Positions 1 to 6,232 are shown, counted from the stretch's first letter. The stretch: DNA of 8,867 nt from Natrinema soli (GCF_028618695.1 NZ_JAQIVI010000760.1:1-8867), one strand, 5' to 3'. Made by a program: numbers and translations. The notes: generated by a model from the sequence alone, not told the origin.

Positions 1-327
1 AACGGCGTTTACAACCACGCTCTCGGGCGGTGGCACCGACCGCGGCGGTACGTCCGCTACTCGGGCGCGCCGGAGGACTTCCTCGTCTGTCTGGCGCTGG
101 GGATCGTCGCGGTTTCCTCGGCGTTGACGCCGCCGGCCGCCGACCGCGTCTTACTCGGTCTGCTCGCCTTCGCCGGGGGCTACGCGCTGTGTCGAAAGCG
201 ACTCGCCGCGATCGGTTCGGGGATCGGCGGTCTCGTCCCGACGAGACTCCGTGCGCGCCTCCCGACGGTGCGGGTCGTCGAAACCGAAACCGACGGCACG
301 ACCGTCGACATCCGGTTCGGACGCTGA
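1..327 (+). CDS. C-terminal part of a membrane protein (5' end outside window)
   Basis: The frame is open from the first base to the TGA at 325-327 and gives 108 residues, so the gene starts upstream of the window. An internal TTG at 124 could be taken as a start, but the open frame and good haloarchaeal codon use continue through it. Visible parts are a basic aromatic stretch (residues about 8-20, with WHRPRRYVRY), a hydrophobic helix at about 27-43, a second at about 50-64 separated by a Pro/Ala/Asp turn, then a basic linker (RKRLAA) and a short tail (VRVVETETDGTTVDIRFGR) that looks like two beta strands. This suggests a helical hairpin in the membrane with both ends, rich in Arg, in the cytoplasm. 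I do not recognise the family. The next gene lies 107 bp downstream and seems to have its own promoter. Confidence 0.7.
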   Translation, partial: NGVYNHALGRWHRPRRYVRYSGAPEDFLVCLALGIVAVSSALTPPAADRVLLGLLAFAGGYALCRKRLAAIGSGIGGLVPTRLRARLPTVRVVETETDGTTVDIRFGR

Positions 328-390
328 GCGCAGGGGTACCACGCACGTTGACTCAGCGTCGGAGTGATCGAAGCGCCCGGAACACCTGTT

Positions 391-411
391 CCTAAACCAA
401 TACCTTTTGTA
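391..411 (+). promoter_or_regulatory. Putative archaeal promoter (BRE/TATA-like) of the 435-719 gene
   Basis: An A/C-rich stretch (CCTAAACCAA) leads into CTTTTGTA, centred near 407. That is about 28 bp before the ATG at 435, the distance expected if transcription begins at or just before the start codon. No Shine-Dalgarno sequence precedes the ATG, which fits a leaderless transcript. This is inferred from spacing and composition only. Confidence 0.45.
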
Positions 412-434
412 CGAGTCAAGCGGTAGCTACAACA

Positions 435-719
435 ATGGAAATCAGTCCGATGGAACTCTTTTCCGAGCCGAGCGGGTGGGAGAGTGCTCGAGTGTCCCTC
501 CTCTCTGCGGTCGCGTTCTTCGGTCTCTACGCGTACTTCGAACTCCTGCATAACAGCGGTCTCGCCAGCACGCTCGCCATCGGTATCGCGGCCGCACTGC
601 CCGGGGTCGCGGAGTTCCTCCCGAAGCACAGACGGCGCGTGGCCGGTGCATTACGGGTGACAGCGATCGGAATGCTCGTGGCTCTCGTGTTACTATCGGT
701 GAGCAGACTCCTCACATAA
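435..719 (+). CDS. Small three-helix membrane protein, unknown function
   Basis: The gene encodes 94 residues. A mildly acidic N-terminus (MEISPMELFSEPSGWESAR) is followed by three predicted transmembrane helices at about 20-38, 44-62 and 72-93. The short loop between helices 2 and 3 carries a basic cluster (PKHRRR), so by the positive-inside rule that loop is cytoplasmic and the N-terminus is also inside. There is no signal-peptide cleavage motif, cysteine or recognisable catalytic residue. The first ATG is chosen because a TATA-like box sits at leaderless distance; a second in-frame ATG lies five codons later. The gene converges on carB, with 89 bp between stop codons. It looks like one of the many small haloarchaeal membrane proteins without known function, and I cannot name a family. 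Confidence 0.75.
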   Translation: MEISPMELFSEPSGWESARVSLLSAVAFFGLYAYFELLHNSGLASTLAIGIAAALPGVAEFLPKHRRRVAGALRVTAIGMLVALVLLSVSRLLT

Positions 720-808
720 TGGTCGGCTCACGCCACACCATCGACTACTTTCGAGCGAGACGAACGAACCGGAAAACGGGGCGAACCGACGCGAGCGACG
801 TGACCGCG

Positions 809-3800
809 TTACTCCGCGTGGCCCCAGTCGGCCGCGCGCTTCGGGCGGTCGGACACCGATTCGACCTCGAGGCCGCCCTCGAAGCTATCGAGCGCTTCGA
901 CGTAGGCCTCGGCGCTGGCTTCGGTCGACAGATACGGAATCTCCTCCTCGACGGCCATCTCGAGGGAGTCGCGGTCACGGCTGACGACGAAGTCGACCTC
1001 GCTCTCGCGGATGGCCTGCGGGACGTCGTCGAAGTCGGCCACCTCGAAGTGGTTTTCGAAGCCGTCGATATCGAGGTCGACGACGGCGGTCCCCTCGCTG
1101 ACGGCGTTGCCGGCGGCCTGCTGGGCCTTCCAGTAGGCCGTGCCGAACTCGCTGGCGGTCCCCATGACCTCGCCCGTGGACTTCATTTCCGGGCCGAGGC
1201 GCGGATCCGATCCCGGCAGGCGGTCGAAGGGCAGGACGACCTCCTTGATCGAGGTGTGATCGGGAATCTGTTCGTCGACCGCGAGGCTCGCGAGGGTCTC
1301 GCCGGCCATGACCTTCGCGGCGAGTTTGGCGATCGGGACGCCGGTCGCCTTCGAGACGAACGGGACGGTACGCGAGGAGCGCGGGTTGGCCTCTAAGACA
1401 TAGACCTCTCCGTCTTGAACGGCCAGCTGGACGTTCAGCAGCCCCTTCGTCTTCAGCGCCTCGGCGATGTCCTCGGTGACCTCGCGGACGCGCTCAAGCG
1501 TGTCCTCGTCGAGCGAGCGCGGCGGGATCATACACGCGGAGTCGCCGGAGTGAACGCCCGCAGTCTCGACGTGCTCCATGATGCCGCCGATGATGGTGTT
1601 GCGGCCGTCGGCGACCGCGTCCACGTCGAGTTCGATCGCGTCCTCGAGGAAGTCGTCGACGAGGATCGGTTTCTCGGGGCTGACGCGGACGGCCTCTTCG
1701 ATGTAGGTCGCGAGTTCGTCGTCGTCGTAGACGACGTCCATCGCGCGACCGCCCAGCACGTAGCTCGGGCGGACGAGGACGGGGTAGCCGATGTCGTGGG
1801 CCAGCTCGAGGGCTTCCTTCTTCGAGAAGGCGGTGCCGCCATCGGGCTGGGCGATGCCCAGTTCGTCCATCAGGGCGTTGAAGCGGTCGCGGTCCTCCGC
1901 GAGATCCATCGCCTCGACGCTCGTCCCCATGACCTCGCAGTCGAGCCCGCGGCGCTCGAGCTCGTCCTCGAGCGGTTCGCCGATGTTGACCGACGTCTGG
2001 CCGCCGAACTGGACCATCACGCCGTCGGCACCGGTCGCCTCTGCGACGTCGGCGACCTCCTCGGCGGTGATCGGTTCGAAGAACAGGCCGTCGGAGGTGT
2101 CGTAGTCCGTCGACACCGTCTCGGGGTTGTTGTTCACGACGTAGGCGTCGATCCCCAGTTCGCGCAGCGCGCGGACCGCGTGGACCGAACAGTAGTCGAA
2201 CTCGACGCCCTGCCCGATGCGGATCGGGCCGCCGCCGACGACGATCACGCTCTCGATGTCGCGGTCGACCTCGAGTTCGCCCGACGCGGCGTCGCCGATG
2301 AGGGGTCCCGTCTCGAACTCGGACTTGCGTGCGGAGTAGTAGTACGGCGTCTCGGCCTCGAACTCGCCCGCGCAGGTGTCGACCTGCTTGTAGGTACGGC
2401 CCGGAACTTCGGTCTCGACGGAGTCGACGTCCGCGCCGGCGGCGGACGCGATGGTCGCGTTGGTGTGGCCGGCGATCGCGGCCTCGGTGAAGTCGCCCTC
2501 CTGGGCTGCGATCGTCGAGTCGGCGATGCGCTTGAGGCGCTCGGTGTACCACTCGAAGATGCCCGTCAGCTCCTGGACCTCGTCGACGGTGTAGCCGCGC
2601 TCGAAGGCCTCGAACATCGCGTAGGGACGGTCCGGCGACGGGCGGGAGAGGTAGCGCTCCTCGAGTTCCGCGTCGCTGATCTCGGCCCAGTCGACGTCGG
2701 GTTCGTACTCGCTCGAGCGCAGCGCCTTCAACAGGCTCTCCTCGAAGGTGCGGCCGATGGCCATCGCCTCGCCGGTCGACTTCATGGCCGTCGTCAGCTC
2801 GAAGTCGACGTCGTCGAACTTGTCCTTGGGCCAGCGCGGTACTTTGGTGACGACGTAGTCGATCGCGGGCTCGAAGGCGGCGGTGGTCTCGCCCGTAATC
2901 TCGTTCTCGATCTCGTGGAGGCGCTTGCCCAGCGCGACCTTCGCGGTCACGCGGGCGATCGGATACCCGGTCGCCTTGGAGGCGAGCGCGGAGGAGCGCG
3001 AGACGCGCGGGTTGACCTCCACCACTCTGTATTCGCCGCCGGGGGTGCCGTCGTCGCGCCAGGCGAACTGGATGTTACACCCACCTTGGATACCGAGTTC
3101 GCGGATGACGTCGAGCGCGGCGGTGCGCATTTCCTGGTGACCCTCGTCGGGGACGATCTGGGAGGGCGTGACGACCGTCGACTCGCCCGTGTGGATCCCC
3201 ATCGGGTCGATGTTCTCCATGTTGCAGATGATGATACAGGAGTCATCGGCGTCGCGCATGACCTCGTACTCGTACTCGACCCAGCCCGCGATGGACTCGG
3301 TGATGAGCACCTCGCTGTTGCGCGAGAGGCGCAGTCCCTTGCGGACGCGGCGGAGGAGTTCGTCCATCTCGCCGACGACGCCGGAACCGGACCCGCCCAG
3401 CGTGTAGGTCGTCCGGGCGATGACCGGCAGTCCGCCGACCTCGTCGACGGCGGCCTGCACGCGTTCTTTCAGGTCCTCCTCGGTCATCTCCGAGACCACC
3501 TCGCCCTCGTCGAGCGAAATCGTGGTCGAGGCGGGAACCGGCTGGCCGATCTTCTCCATGCGCTGGCGGAAGAGATCGCGGTCCTCCGTCGCGTAGATCG
3601 TGTCCAGGGGCGTGCCCATGATCTCGACGTCGTACTCCTCGAGGACGCCCTCCTCGGCGAGTTCGGCGGTGACGTTCAGCCCGGTCTGGCCGCCCAGGCC
3701 GGCGATGACGCCATCGGGTCGCTCCTTGCGGATGATCTCGGCGATGGCGTCGGTCGTGATCGGCTCGATGTAGACCTCGTCGGCCATCTCCGGGTCCGTC

Positions 3801-3985
3801 ATGATCGTCGCTGGGTTCGAGTTGACGAGGACGACGCGGGCACCTTCCTCCCGAAGTGCTCGGCAGGCCTGTGCGCCCGAATAGTCGAACTCGGCGGCCT
3901 GTCCGATCTGGATCGGGCCGCTCCCGATCAACAGGATCGTGCGTCCGTCCCCCGTCTCGCCGTCTGCGGCGGTGTCCGTACTCAT
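809..3985 (-). CDS. carB: Carbamoyl-phosphate synthase, large subunit (CarB)
   Basis: The 1058-residue cytoplasmic enzyme makes carbamoyl phosphate from bicarbonate, ammonia and two ATP for pyrimidine and arginine synthesis. Ammonia normally comes from the glutaminase subunit CarA, which is not in this window. The two homologous halves are clear. The carboxyphosphate half (about 1-420) opens with SGPIQIGQAAEFDYSG and has the HTGES segment (His265) and EVNPRVSRSSALASKATG (Glu323, Asn325, Arg327). An oligomerisation region follows (about 421-575). The carbamoyl-phosphate half (from about 580) has GGGPIRIGQGVEFDYC, VHSGDS and EANPRSSRTVPFVSKATG (Glu865, Asn867). Both halves end with MKSTGE motifs. 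The C-terminal allosteric (MGS-like) domain after residue 934 is short and divergent. The frame is open further upstream to 4348, but the ATG at 3985 is preferred because the family's N-terminal motif begins shortly after it and a TATA-like box lies about 33 bp before it. Confidence 0.97.
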   Translation of the reverse strand: MSTDTAADGETGDGRTILLIGSGPIQIGQAAEFDYSGAQACRALREEGARVVLVNSNPATIMTDPEMADEVYIEPITTDAIAEIIRKERPDGVIAGLGGQTGLNVTAELAEEGVLEEYDVEIMGTPLDTIYATEDRDLFRQRMEKIGQPVPASTTISLDEGEVVSEMTEEDLKERVQAAVDEVGGLPVIARTTYTLGGSGSGVVGEMDELLRRVRKGLRLSRNSEVLITESIAGWVEYEYEVMRDADDSCIIICNMENIDPMGIHTGESTVVTPSQIVPDEGHQEMRTAALDVIRELGIQGGCNIQFAWRDDGTPGGEYRVVEVNPRVSRSSALASKATGYPIARVTAKVALGKRLHEIENEITGETTAAFEPAIDYVVTKVPRWPKDKFDDVDFELTTAMKSTGEAMAIGRTFEESLLKALRSSEYEPDVDWAEISDAELEERYLSRPSPDRPYAMFEAFERGYTVDEVQELTGIFEWYTERLKRIADSTIAAQEGDFTEAAIAGHTNATIASAAGADVDSVETEVPGRTYKQVDTCAGEFEAETPYYYSARKSEFETGPLIGDAASGELEVDRDIESVIVVGGGPIRIGQGVEFDYCSVHAVRALRELGIDAYVVNNNPETVSTDYDTSDGLFFEPITAEEVADVAEATGADGVMVQFGGQTSVNIGEPLEDELERRGLDCEVMGTSVEAMDLAEDRDRFNALMDELGIAQPDGGTAFSKKEALELAHDIGYPVLVRPSYVLGGRAMDVVYDDDELATYIEEAVRVSPEKPILVDDFLEDAIELDVDAVADGRNTIIGGIMEHVETAGVHSGDSACMIPPRSLDEDTLERVREVTEDIAEALKTKGLLNVQLAVQDGEVYVLEANPRSSRTVPFVSKATGVPIAKLAAKVMAGETLASLAVDEQIPDHTSIKEVVLPFDRLPGSDPRLGPEMKSTGEVMGTASEFGTAYWKAQQAAGNAVSEGTAVVDLDIDGFENHFEVADFDDVPQAIRESEVDFVVSRDRDSLEMAVEEEIPYLSTEASAEAYVEALDSFEGGLEVESVSDRPKRAADWGHAE

Positions 3986-4014
3986 TTGTCTTGTCGGAGT
4001 GGAGTTCGTACATC

Positions 4015-4022
4015 GTAATAAG
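4015..4022 (-). promoter_or_regulatory. Putative TATA box of carB
   Basis: Read on the minus strand this is CTTATTAC, an AT-rich island in a GC-rich setting, centred about 33 bp before the carB ATG at 3985. Archaeal transcription normally starts about 25-28 bp after the TATA centre, which predicts a leader of only about five or six bases. No Shine-Dalgarno sequence lies before the ATG, which agrees with near-leaderless translation. Confidence 0.5.
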
Positions 4023-4043
4023 CCCCACGATACAGTACGAATC

Positions 4044-4068
4044 TCGAAATGGCTTTTCGAAATTCGAA
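4044..4068. promoter_or_regulatory. Overlapping palindromes upstream of the carB promoter, possible operator
   Basis: Two overlapping inverted repeats lie here. TCGAAA (4044-4049) pairs with TTTCGA (4055-4060) across five bases. TTCGAA (4056-4061) and TTCGAA (4063-4068) flank a single A. They sit 25-50 bp upstream of the proposed TATA box, where haloarchaeal activators or repressors often bind. TTCGAA is a simple self-complementary hexamer, so chance is possible, but two adjacent copies in an AT-richer patch are notable. Any regulator, for example an Lrp-type protein, is speculation. Confidence 0.35.
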
Positions 4069-4159
4069 CCCAGGAGTCCCCACTCGCCTCGAGACACATC
4101 GATTCCCCAGACCAGCGGCCGATTCTACCGACTGCGTGTGAACCTCTCTCGCCCACAGC

Positions 4160-4388
4160 CGACGGCGAGAGCGATGCTCGAGTCTTCCCGTATCCGCGAT
4201 CGCAGACGACGGCCCGACGTCCCGCCGAACGAGAGGCGCTCCTCGAGTCGGGGTACAGCACAGCCGCGGAGGACACCAACTTCGGGCTGGCGATCGTCAC
4301 CGAAGTCGTCGAAGCCCACGGCTGGTCGATCGCAGTCGGCGAGAGCACGGTCGGCAGGCTTCGGTTGGCCGTTTCGCTCGCGGAGTAA
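4160..4388 (+). pseudogene. Decayed 3' end of a histidine kinase gene (HATPase_c domain relic)
   Basis: The last about 50 codons, in the frame ending with TAA at 4386-4388, read EALLESGYSTAAEDTNFGLA followed by IVTEVVEAHGWSIAVGES. This is the ATP-lid and G2-box region that ends haloarchaeal sensor kinases (usual form GYST..DGTGFGLxIVxxVxEAHGW). The preceding N-box part survives in other frames: IADDGP at 4199-4216 in one frame and DVPPNER at 4216-4236 in another, together matching the usual IADDGPGVPPNERE. At least two net frame changes therefore split it, near 4215 and near 4234. The G2 box is also damaged, with DTNFGL in place of GTGFGL. Upstream of about 4160 the homology fades (ESDARV may be a last trace), and no HisKA, PAS or receiver part is present. 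The relic cannot make a working kinase. The left boundary is approximate. Confidence 0.75.
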
Positions 4389-4922
4389 TTAGAGGGCCTG
4401 GTCGTGTTCGCTCTCGAACTCGCGCTGTCGCCGGTACTGGTCGACGAACTCGCTCACGTCGAACTCGAGCATCTGGGACTCGAACTCGGTGATCGCGGCG
4501 TCGTCTTCGGCGTGACTGACGGCGTGTTCCATGAGTTCAACGACGAGTTCGACGACGACCTCGTGGAGCCGCCGGGCGTCGAAGTCGGTCATCCACAACA
4601 GCGTGTAGCCGACGGCACCGTCGTCGCTCGCGTCGTGGACGGCCACTTTCTCGGGAAACTCCTCCAGGACGATCCCCAGCAGGTGCGGCGTCCCGAACGA
4701 CTCGAACTCGTCGTCGGTGTCGATCGTCTCCTCGAGCACGGCCACGAGCGATTCGGGGAAAAAGCGCGAGGGCGGATGAACGTCCGTCACGACGGCGTGG
4801 GTATCGCCGCAGGGACAGCTGTACTCGCGCATTCCCAGATCGATCTCGTGGGGGTCGACGGTCTCCCCGCAGGGAAGCTCGAGCCCGTCGCCGTCGGCAC
4901 CCGGAACGGGGGCGTCTGCCAT
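4389..4922 (-). CDS. Conserved haloarchaeal protein, DUF5815-like
   Basis: The gene encodes 177 residues of unknown function. The sequence resembles, from memory, the haloarchaeal family DUF5815. Near the N-terminus are Cys18 (LPCGE) and a CPC pair (Cys36, Cys38) followed by His42, a spacing that could hold a metal ion although it is not a classic zinc finger. The middle has VHPPSRFFPESLV and a Gly/Thr/Pro/His-Leu-Leu-Gly segment. The C-terminal third is a long acidic helix region (about 113-177). No signal peptide or membrane helix is seen, so it is probably cytoplasmic. The start is ambiguous: GTG at 4973 and ATG at 4949 are in frame upstream. ATG 4922 is preferred because CTTATGC lies 27 bp before it and the intervening codons (ATA, CGA, CTT, CCA) are atypical. 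Its stop abuts the stop of the kinase relic on the other strand. Confidence 0.8.
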   Translation of the reverse strand: MADAPVPGADGDGLELPCGETVDPHEIDLGMREYSCPCGDTHAVVTDVHPPSRFFPESLVAVLEETIDTDDEFESFGTPHLLGIVLEEFPEKVAVHDASDDGAVGYTLLWMTDFDARRLHEVVVELVVELMEHAVSHAEDDAAITEFESQMLEFDVSEFVDQYRRQREFESEHDQAL

Positions 4923-4945
4923 TGCCACCGCTTCGTGTGGGTCGG

Positions 4946-4952
4946 GCATAAG
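4946..4952 (-). promoter_or_regulatory. Candidate TATA box supporting the 4922 start
   Basis: On the minus strand the sequence is CTTATGC, centred 27 bp before the ATG at 4922. It is the only AT-rich patch near the three possible starts. If it is the TATA element, the transcript would be leaderless at 4922 and the ATG at 4949 inside it could not be the start. Confidence 0.3.
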
Positions 4953-5177
4953 GGCGACGACTCGGGCTATCACTGGGGTGCGAGACGGCAGTCAGTGGCG
5001 GCTCGTCGACTGGTGTGTCTCGCTCCCACTGCTCGAGCCTCGATGAGCGATTCGTTCGGTGGCTCCGCCCGACATCTGGTTCCCAGGTGGCATTCGGATG
5101 GAATCCGTGCTCGGTAGAACTGTGAATGGAACAGCCCAATGCTACCGGGAAAGAAGCGAAAGAAGCGTCCTGCTATC

Positions 5178-5198
5178 GTGGCAACACGGAATTGCCAC
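5178..5198. repeat. Hairpin 1: 7-bp stem, 7-nt loop
   Basis: GTGGCAA (5178-5184) is the exact reverse complement of TTGCCAC (5192-5198), with the loop CACGGAA between. It is the first of four hairpins and has a weaker stem and longer loop than the other three. It lies close to the C-rich stretch at 5199-5210. Confidence 0.55.
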
Positions 5199-5222
5199 AC
5201 CCTCCCCAGCCGATTTCTACTC

Positions 5223-5239
5223 ACGGGCCAAAGGCCCGT
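5223..5239. repeat. Hairpin 2: 7-bp GC-rich stem, AAA loop
   Basis: ACGGGCC (5223-5229) pairs perfectly with GGCCCGT (5233-5239) across the three-base loop AAA. On the minus strand it is followed by no T run, so it is not an obvious intrinsic terminator. Confidence 0.6.
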
Positions 5240-5245
5240 TCGTAT

Positions 5246-5270
5246 GGTCCGCGGGACCGTCGGTCCCGCG
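5246..5270. repeat. Hairpin 3: 9-bp stem, GTC loop, with an alternative fold
   Basis: CGCGGGACC (5250-5258) pairs perfectly with GGTCCCGCG (5262-5270) across GTC. A competing hairpin uses GGTCC (5246-5250) with GGACC (5254-5258) across GCG. The GGACC arm is shared, so only one of the two can form at a time in a single strand. Confidence 0.6.
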
Positions 5271-5321
5271 CTAACGCTCGCTCCTGCCGTCGCTCGCTCA
5301 TCCCTCGCGCGGCTTCAAACG

Positions 5322-5344
5322 ACGGTTCGCCAGCGGCGAACCGT
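5322..5344. repeat. Hairpin 4: 10-bp perfect stem, AGC loop
   Basis: ACGGTTCGCC (5322-5331) pairs perfectly with GGCGAACCGT (5335-5344) across AGC. This is the longest stem in the cluster. Between hairpins 3 and 4 lie repeated CGCTCGCTC-type words (5275-5299), which give a purine-rich GAGCGAGCG pattern on the minus strand. Confidence 0.6.
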
Positions 5345-5488
5345 AGTCCAGCACGCGCCACCGCATGCCGGTTGGTCAGTCTAAAGTGAAACGTAGGTTC
5401 CCTGTATCGAGCAACGGGGGAGATTTTCGACCCCGCGAAAACGGTCACGTTCGACGATCGATTCGACGCGGGTGCACCGCGCCGCGTT

Positions 5489-5899
5489 TCAGGGCCAGTC
5501 GTCGCGGACCTGCTCCGCGTCGTCCTCCTCATCCTCGGCGTGGGTCGCCAGAATCCAGTCGGCCGCCTCGGCGGCGTCCTCGACGGCGAGATACTCCCAG
5601 CCGACCTCGTCGGCTAACTGCTCGTCCGCCTCGTCAGCACCGACGTAGACGTACCGGTCGGTGTCGAACTGGTCTTTGACGCCCTCGAGGCTCTCCGCTT
5701 TCCCGCGGGGGCCGGAGAAGAAGTCCTGTCGGATGCGGTTCTTCCGCGTGAAGTTCGTCACGACGTAGGTCGGCTTCTCCGAGACGACGCCGATGTATTC
5801 GGTCCAGCCTCTGGCGTCTTCGAACACGCGCTCGGGCGAGGCGACCTCTTTCAGCGCCTCGAGTTCGAAGGCCAGGGTCATGTCGCTGTCGCCGTTCAT
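5489..5899 (-). CDS. Conserved haloarchaeal protein, DUF7124-like, with a HAD-like C-terminal half
   Basis: The 136-residue acidic protein is probably cytoplasmic, with no signal peptide or membrane helix. It resembles, from memory, the haloarchaeal family DUF7124; function is unknown. After FELEALKEVASPERVFEDAR comes YIGVVSEKPTYVVTNFTRKN (about 35-54), a conserved-looking SGPRGKAESLEGVKDQF (62-78), and then YVYVGADEADEQLADEVGWE (83-102). The last two segments recall motifs III (Lys) and IV (VGDxxxDxxxAxxxG) of HAD-fold phosphatases, but no DxDxT nucleophile motif is present, so catalysis of that kind is unlikely. The last 20 residues are a very acidic tail. ATG at 5899 is chosen because a weak GTTTTC element lies about 27 bp upstream; ATG 5881 (MTLAF) is an equally reasonable start. 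The gene ahead of it on the same strand ends 75 bp upstream. Confidence 0.8.
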   Translation of the reverse strand: MNGDSDMTLAFELEALKEVASPERVFEDARGWTEYIGVVSEKPTYVVTNFTRKNRIRQDFFSGPRGKAESLEGVKDQFDTDRYVYVGADEADEQLADEVGWEYLAVEDAAEAADWILATHAEDEEDDAEQVRDDWP

Positions 5900-5974
5900 G
5901 CGTCATCGAAGGCGCGCACGTGGGAAAACGACTTCGATACGGGCGGCGCGAACGCGTGGCCGACGGCCGCCGGA

Positions 5975-6196
5975 TCAGGCGCGCTCGACGCGGTAGTAGT
6001 CGGTGAAGACGATTACCTCGCCGGCCTCGAGAGACGCGTCCGCGAGGCCCGCGGTCGAGTCCGACTCGACGGCCTCGTAGAACCGCTGAAACGTCTCGTC
6101 GCTCAGTTCGTCGACGTGGGTGACCGCGTCGACCGCGCCGACCGTCTCGACCTCGCGCACTCGTAGCCGCGACACTGCTGTGTCACACGTAGACAT
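5975..6196 (-). CDS. Small conserved haloarchaeal protein, DUF7979-like
   Basis: The 73-residue protein has a basic N-terminus (MSTCDTAVSRLRVREVE) followed by VTHVDELSDETFQRFYEAVE and a C-terminal LEAGEVIVFTDYYRVERA. The HVDELxDET and GEVIVFTDYYRV motifs match what I remember of small haloarchaeal proteins annotated DUF7979; function is unknown. There is no membrane segment or signal peptide. The frame also opens at an ATG at 6211, but ATG 6196 is preferred because the minus-strand element CATTAAG lies about 32 bp ahead, leaving a leader of only a few bases. The gene sits between the GMC operon and the 5489-5899 gene on the same strand, with 75 bp to the latter. The 232 bp separating it from the GMC gene suggests its own promoter. 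Confidence 0.72.
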   Translation of the reverse strand: MSTCDTAVSRLRVREVETVGAVDAVTHVDELSDETFQRFYEAVESDSTAGLADASLEAGEVIVFTDYYRVERA

Positions 6197-6225
6197 GGTA
6201 TATCGAGGCACACGTCCCGGACGGA

Positions 6226-6232
6226 CTTAATG
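6226..6232 (-). promoter_or_regulatory. Candidate TATA box of the 5975-6196 gene
   Basis: On the minus strand the sequence is CATTAAG, centred near 6229, about 32 bp before the ATG at 6196. A second AT-rich element, GGATTTATAG (minus, 6291-6300), is a closer match to a haloarchaeal TATA box but would give a leader of about 70 bases. Either could drive the gene. A short palindrome, TACCGG-TT-CCGGTA (6253-6266), lies between the two elements. Confidence 0.35.

Larger units (their letters stand above)
4923..5488. other. Gene-free 566-bp interval holding a hairpin cluster
   Basis: No convincing protein gene is present. The open frames here are short, Arg/Ser-rich and lack conserved motifs or good codon use. 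The left part (4923-5177) shows nothing beyond the candidate promoter of the 4389-4922 gene. The middle (5178-5344) holds four hairpins with perfect stems, described separately. The part at 5345-5488 lies downstream of the 5489-5899 gene. It has short T runs on the minus strand (near 5424-5427 and 5438-5441) that might end transcription, but no clear terminator. No tRNA cloverleaf was found on either strand. Confidence 0.6.

Noticed and set aside
124..327. A separate 67-residue gene starting at TTG 124
   Set aside because: The frame is open without interruption back to base 1, and the residues before 124 form the first membrane helix, so this is the tail of a longer gene.
719..1396. A 225-codon plus-strand open frame starting right after the small membrane protein gene
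   Set aside because: Most of it lies opposite the carB C-terminus and has the same shadow composition. The part before 809 is too short to support a gene.
1415..4018. An 867-codon open frame on the plus strand opposite carB
   Set aside because: It is a mirror of carB produced by GC-rich third codon positions. Its product is a low-complexity Arg/Asp/Val/Leu sequence without family motifs, while the minus-strand frame is a full-length CarB.
3986..4348. An N-terminal extension of CarB by 121 residues
   Set aside because: The extension would run through the proposed TATA box and the kinase relic, has poor codon use and matches no CarB N-terminus. The Met at 3985 places the first family motif at the normal distance.
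4404..5117. A 237-codon plus-strand open frame opposite the DUF5815-like gene
   Set aside because: It overlaps the kinase relic boundary region and a conserved minus-strand gene, and its translation shows no domain.
5223..5270. Hairpins 2 and 3 as intrinsic transcription terminators
   Set aside because: No T run follows on either strand. Haloarchaeal termination relies mainly on T-rich tracts, which are missing here.
5178..5344. Omega-RNA or end of an IS200/IS605 (TnpB) element
   Set aside because: The hairpins invite this idea, but no tnpB or tnpA remnant is present in the flanking DNA and no characteristic end sequence was recognised.
5059..5389. Several short plus-strand frames and one minus-strand frame across the hairpin cluster
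   Set aside because: Arg/Ser/Pro-rich translations of palindromic DNA, with no promoter at the right distance. They are better explained as non-coding repeats.
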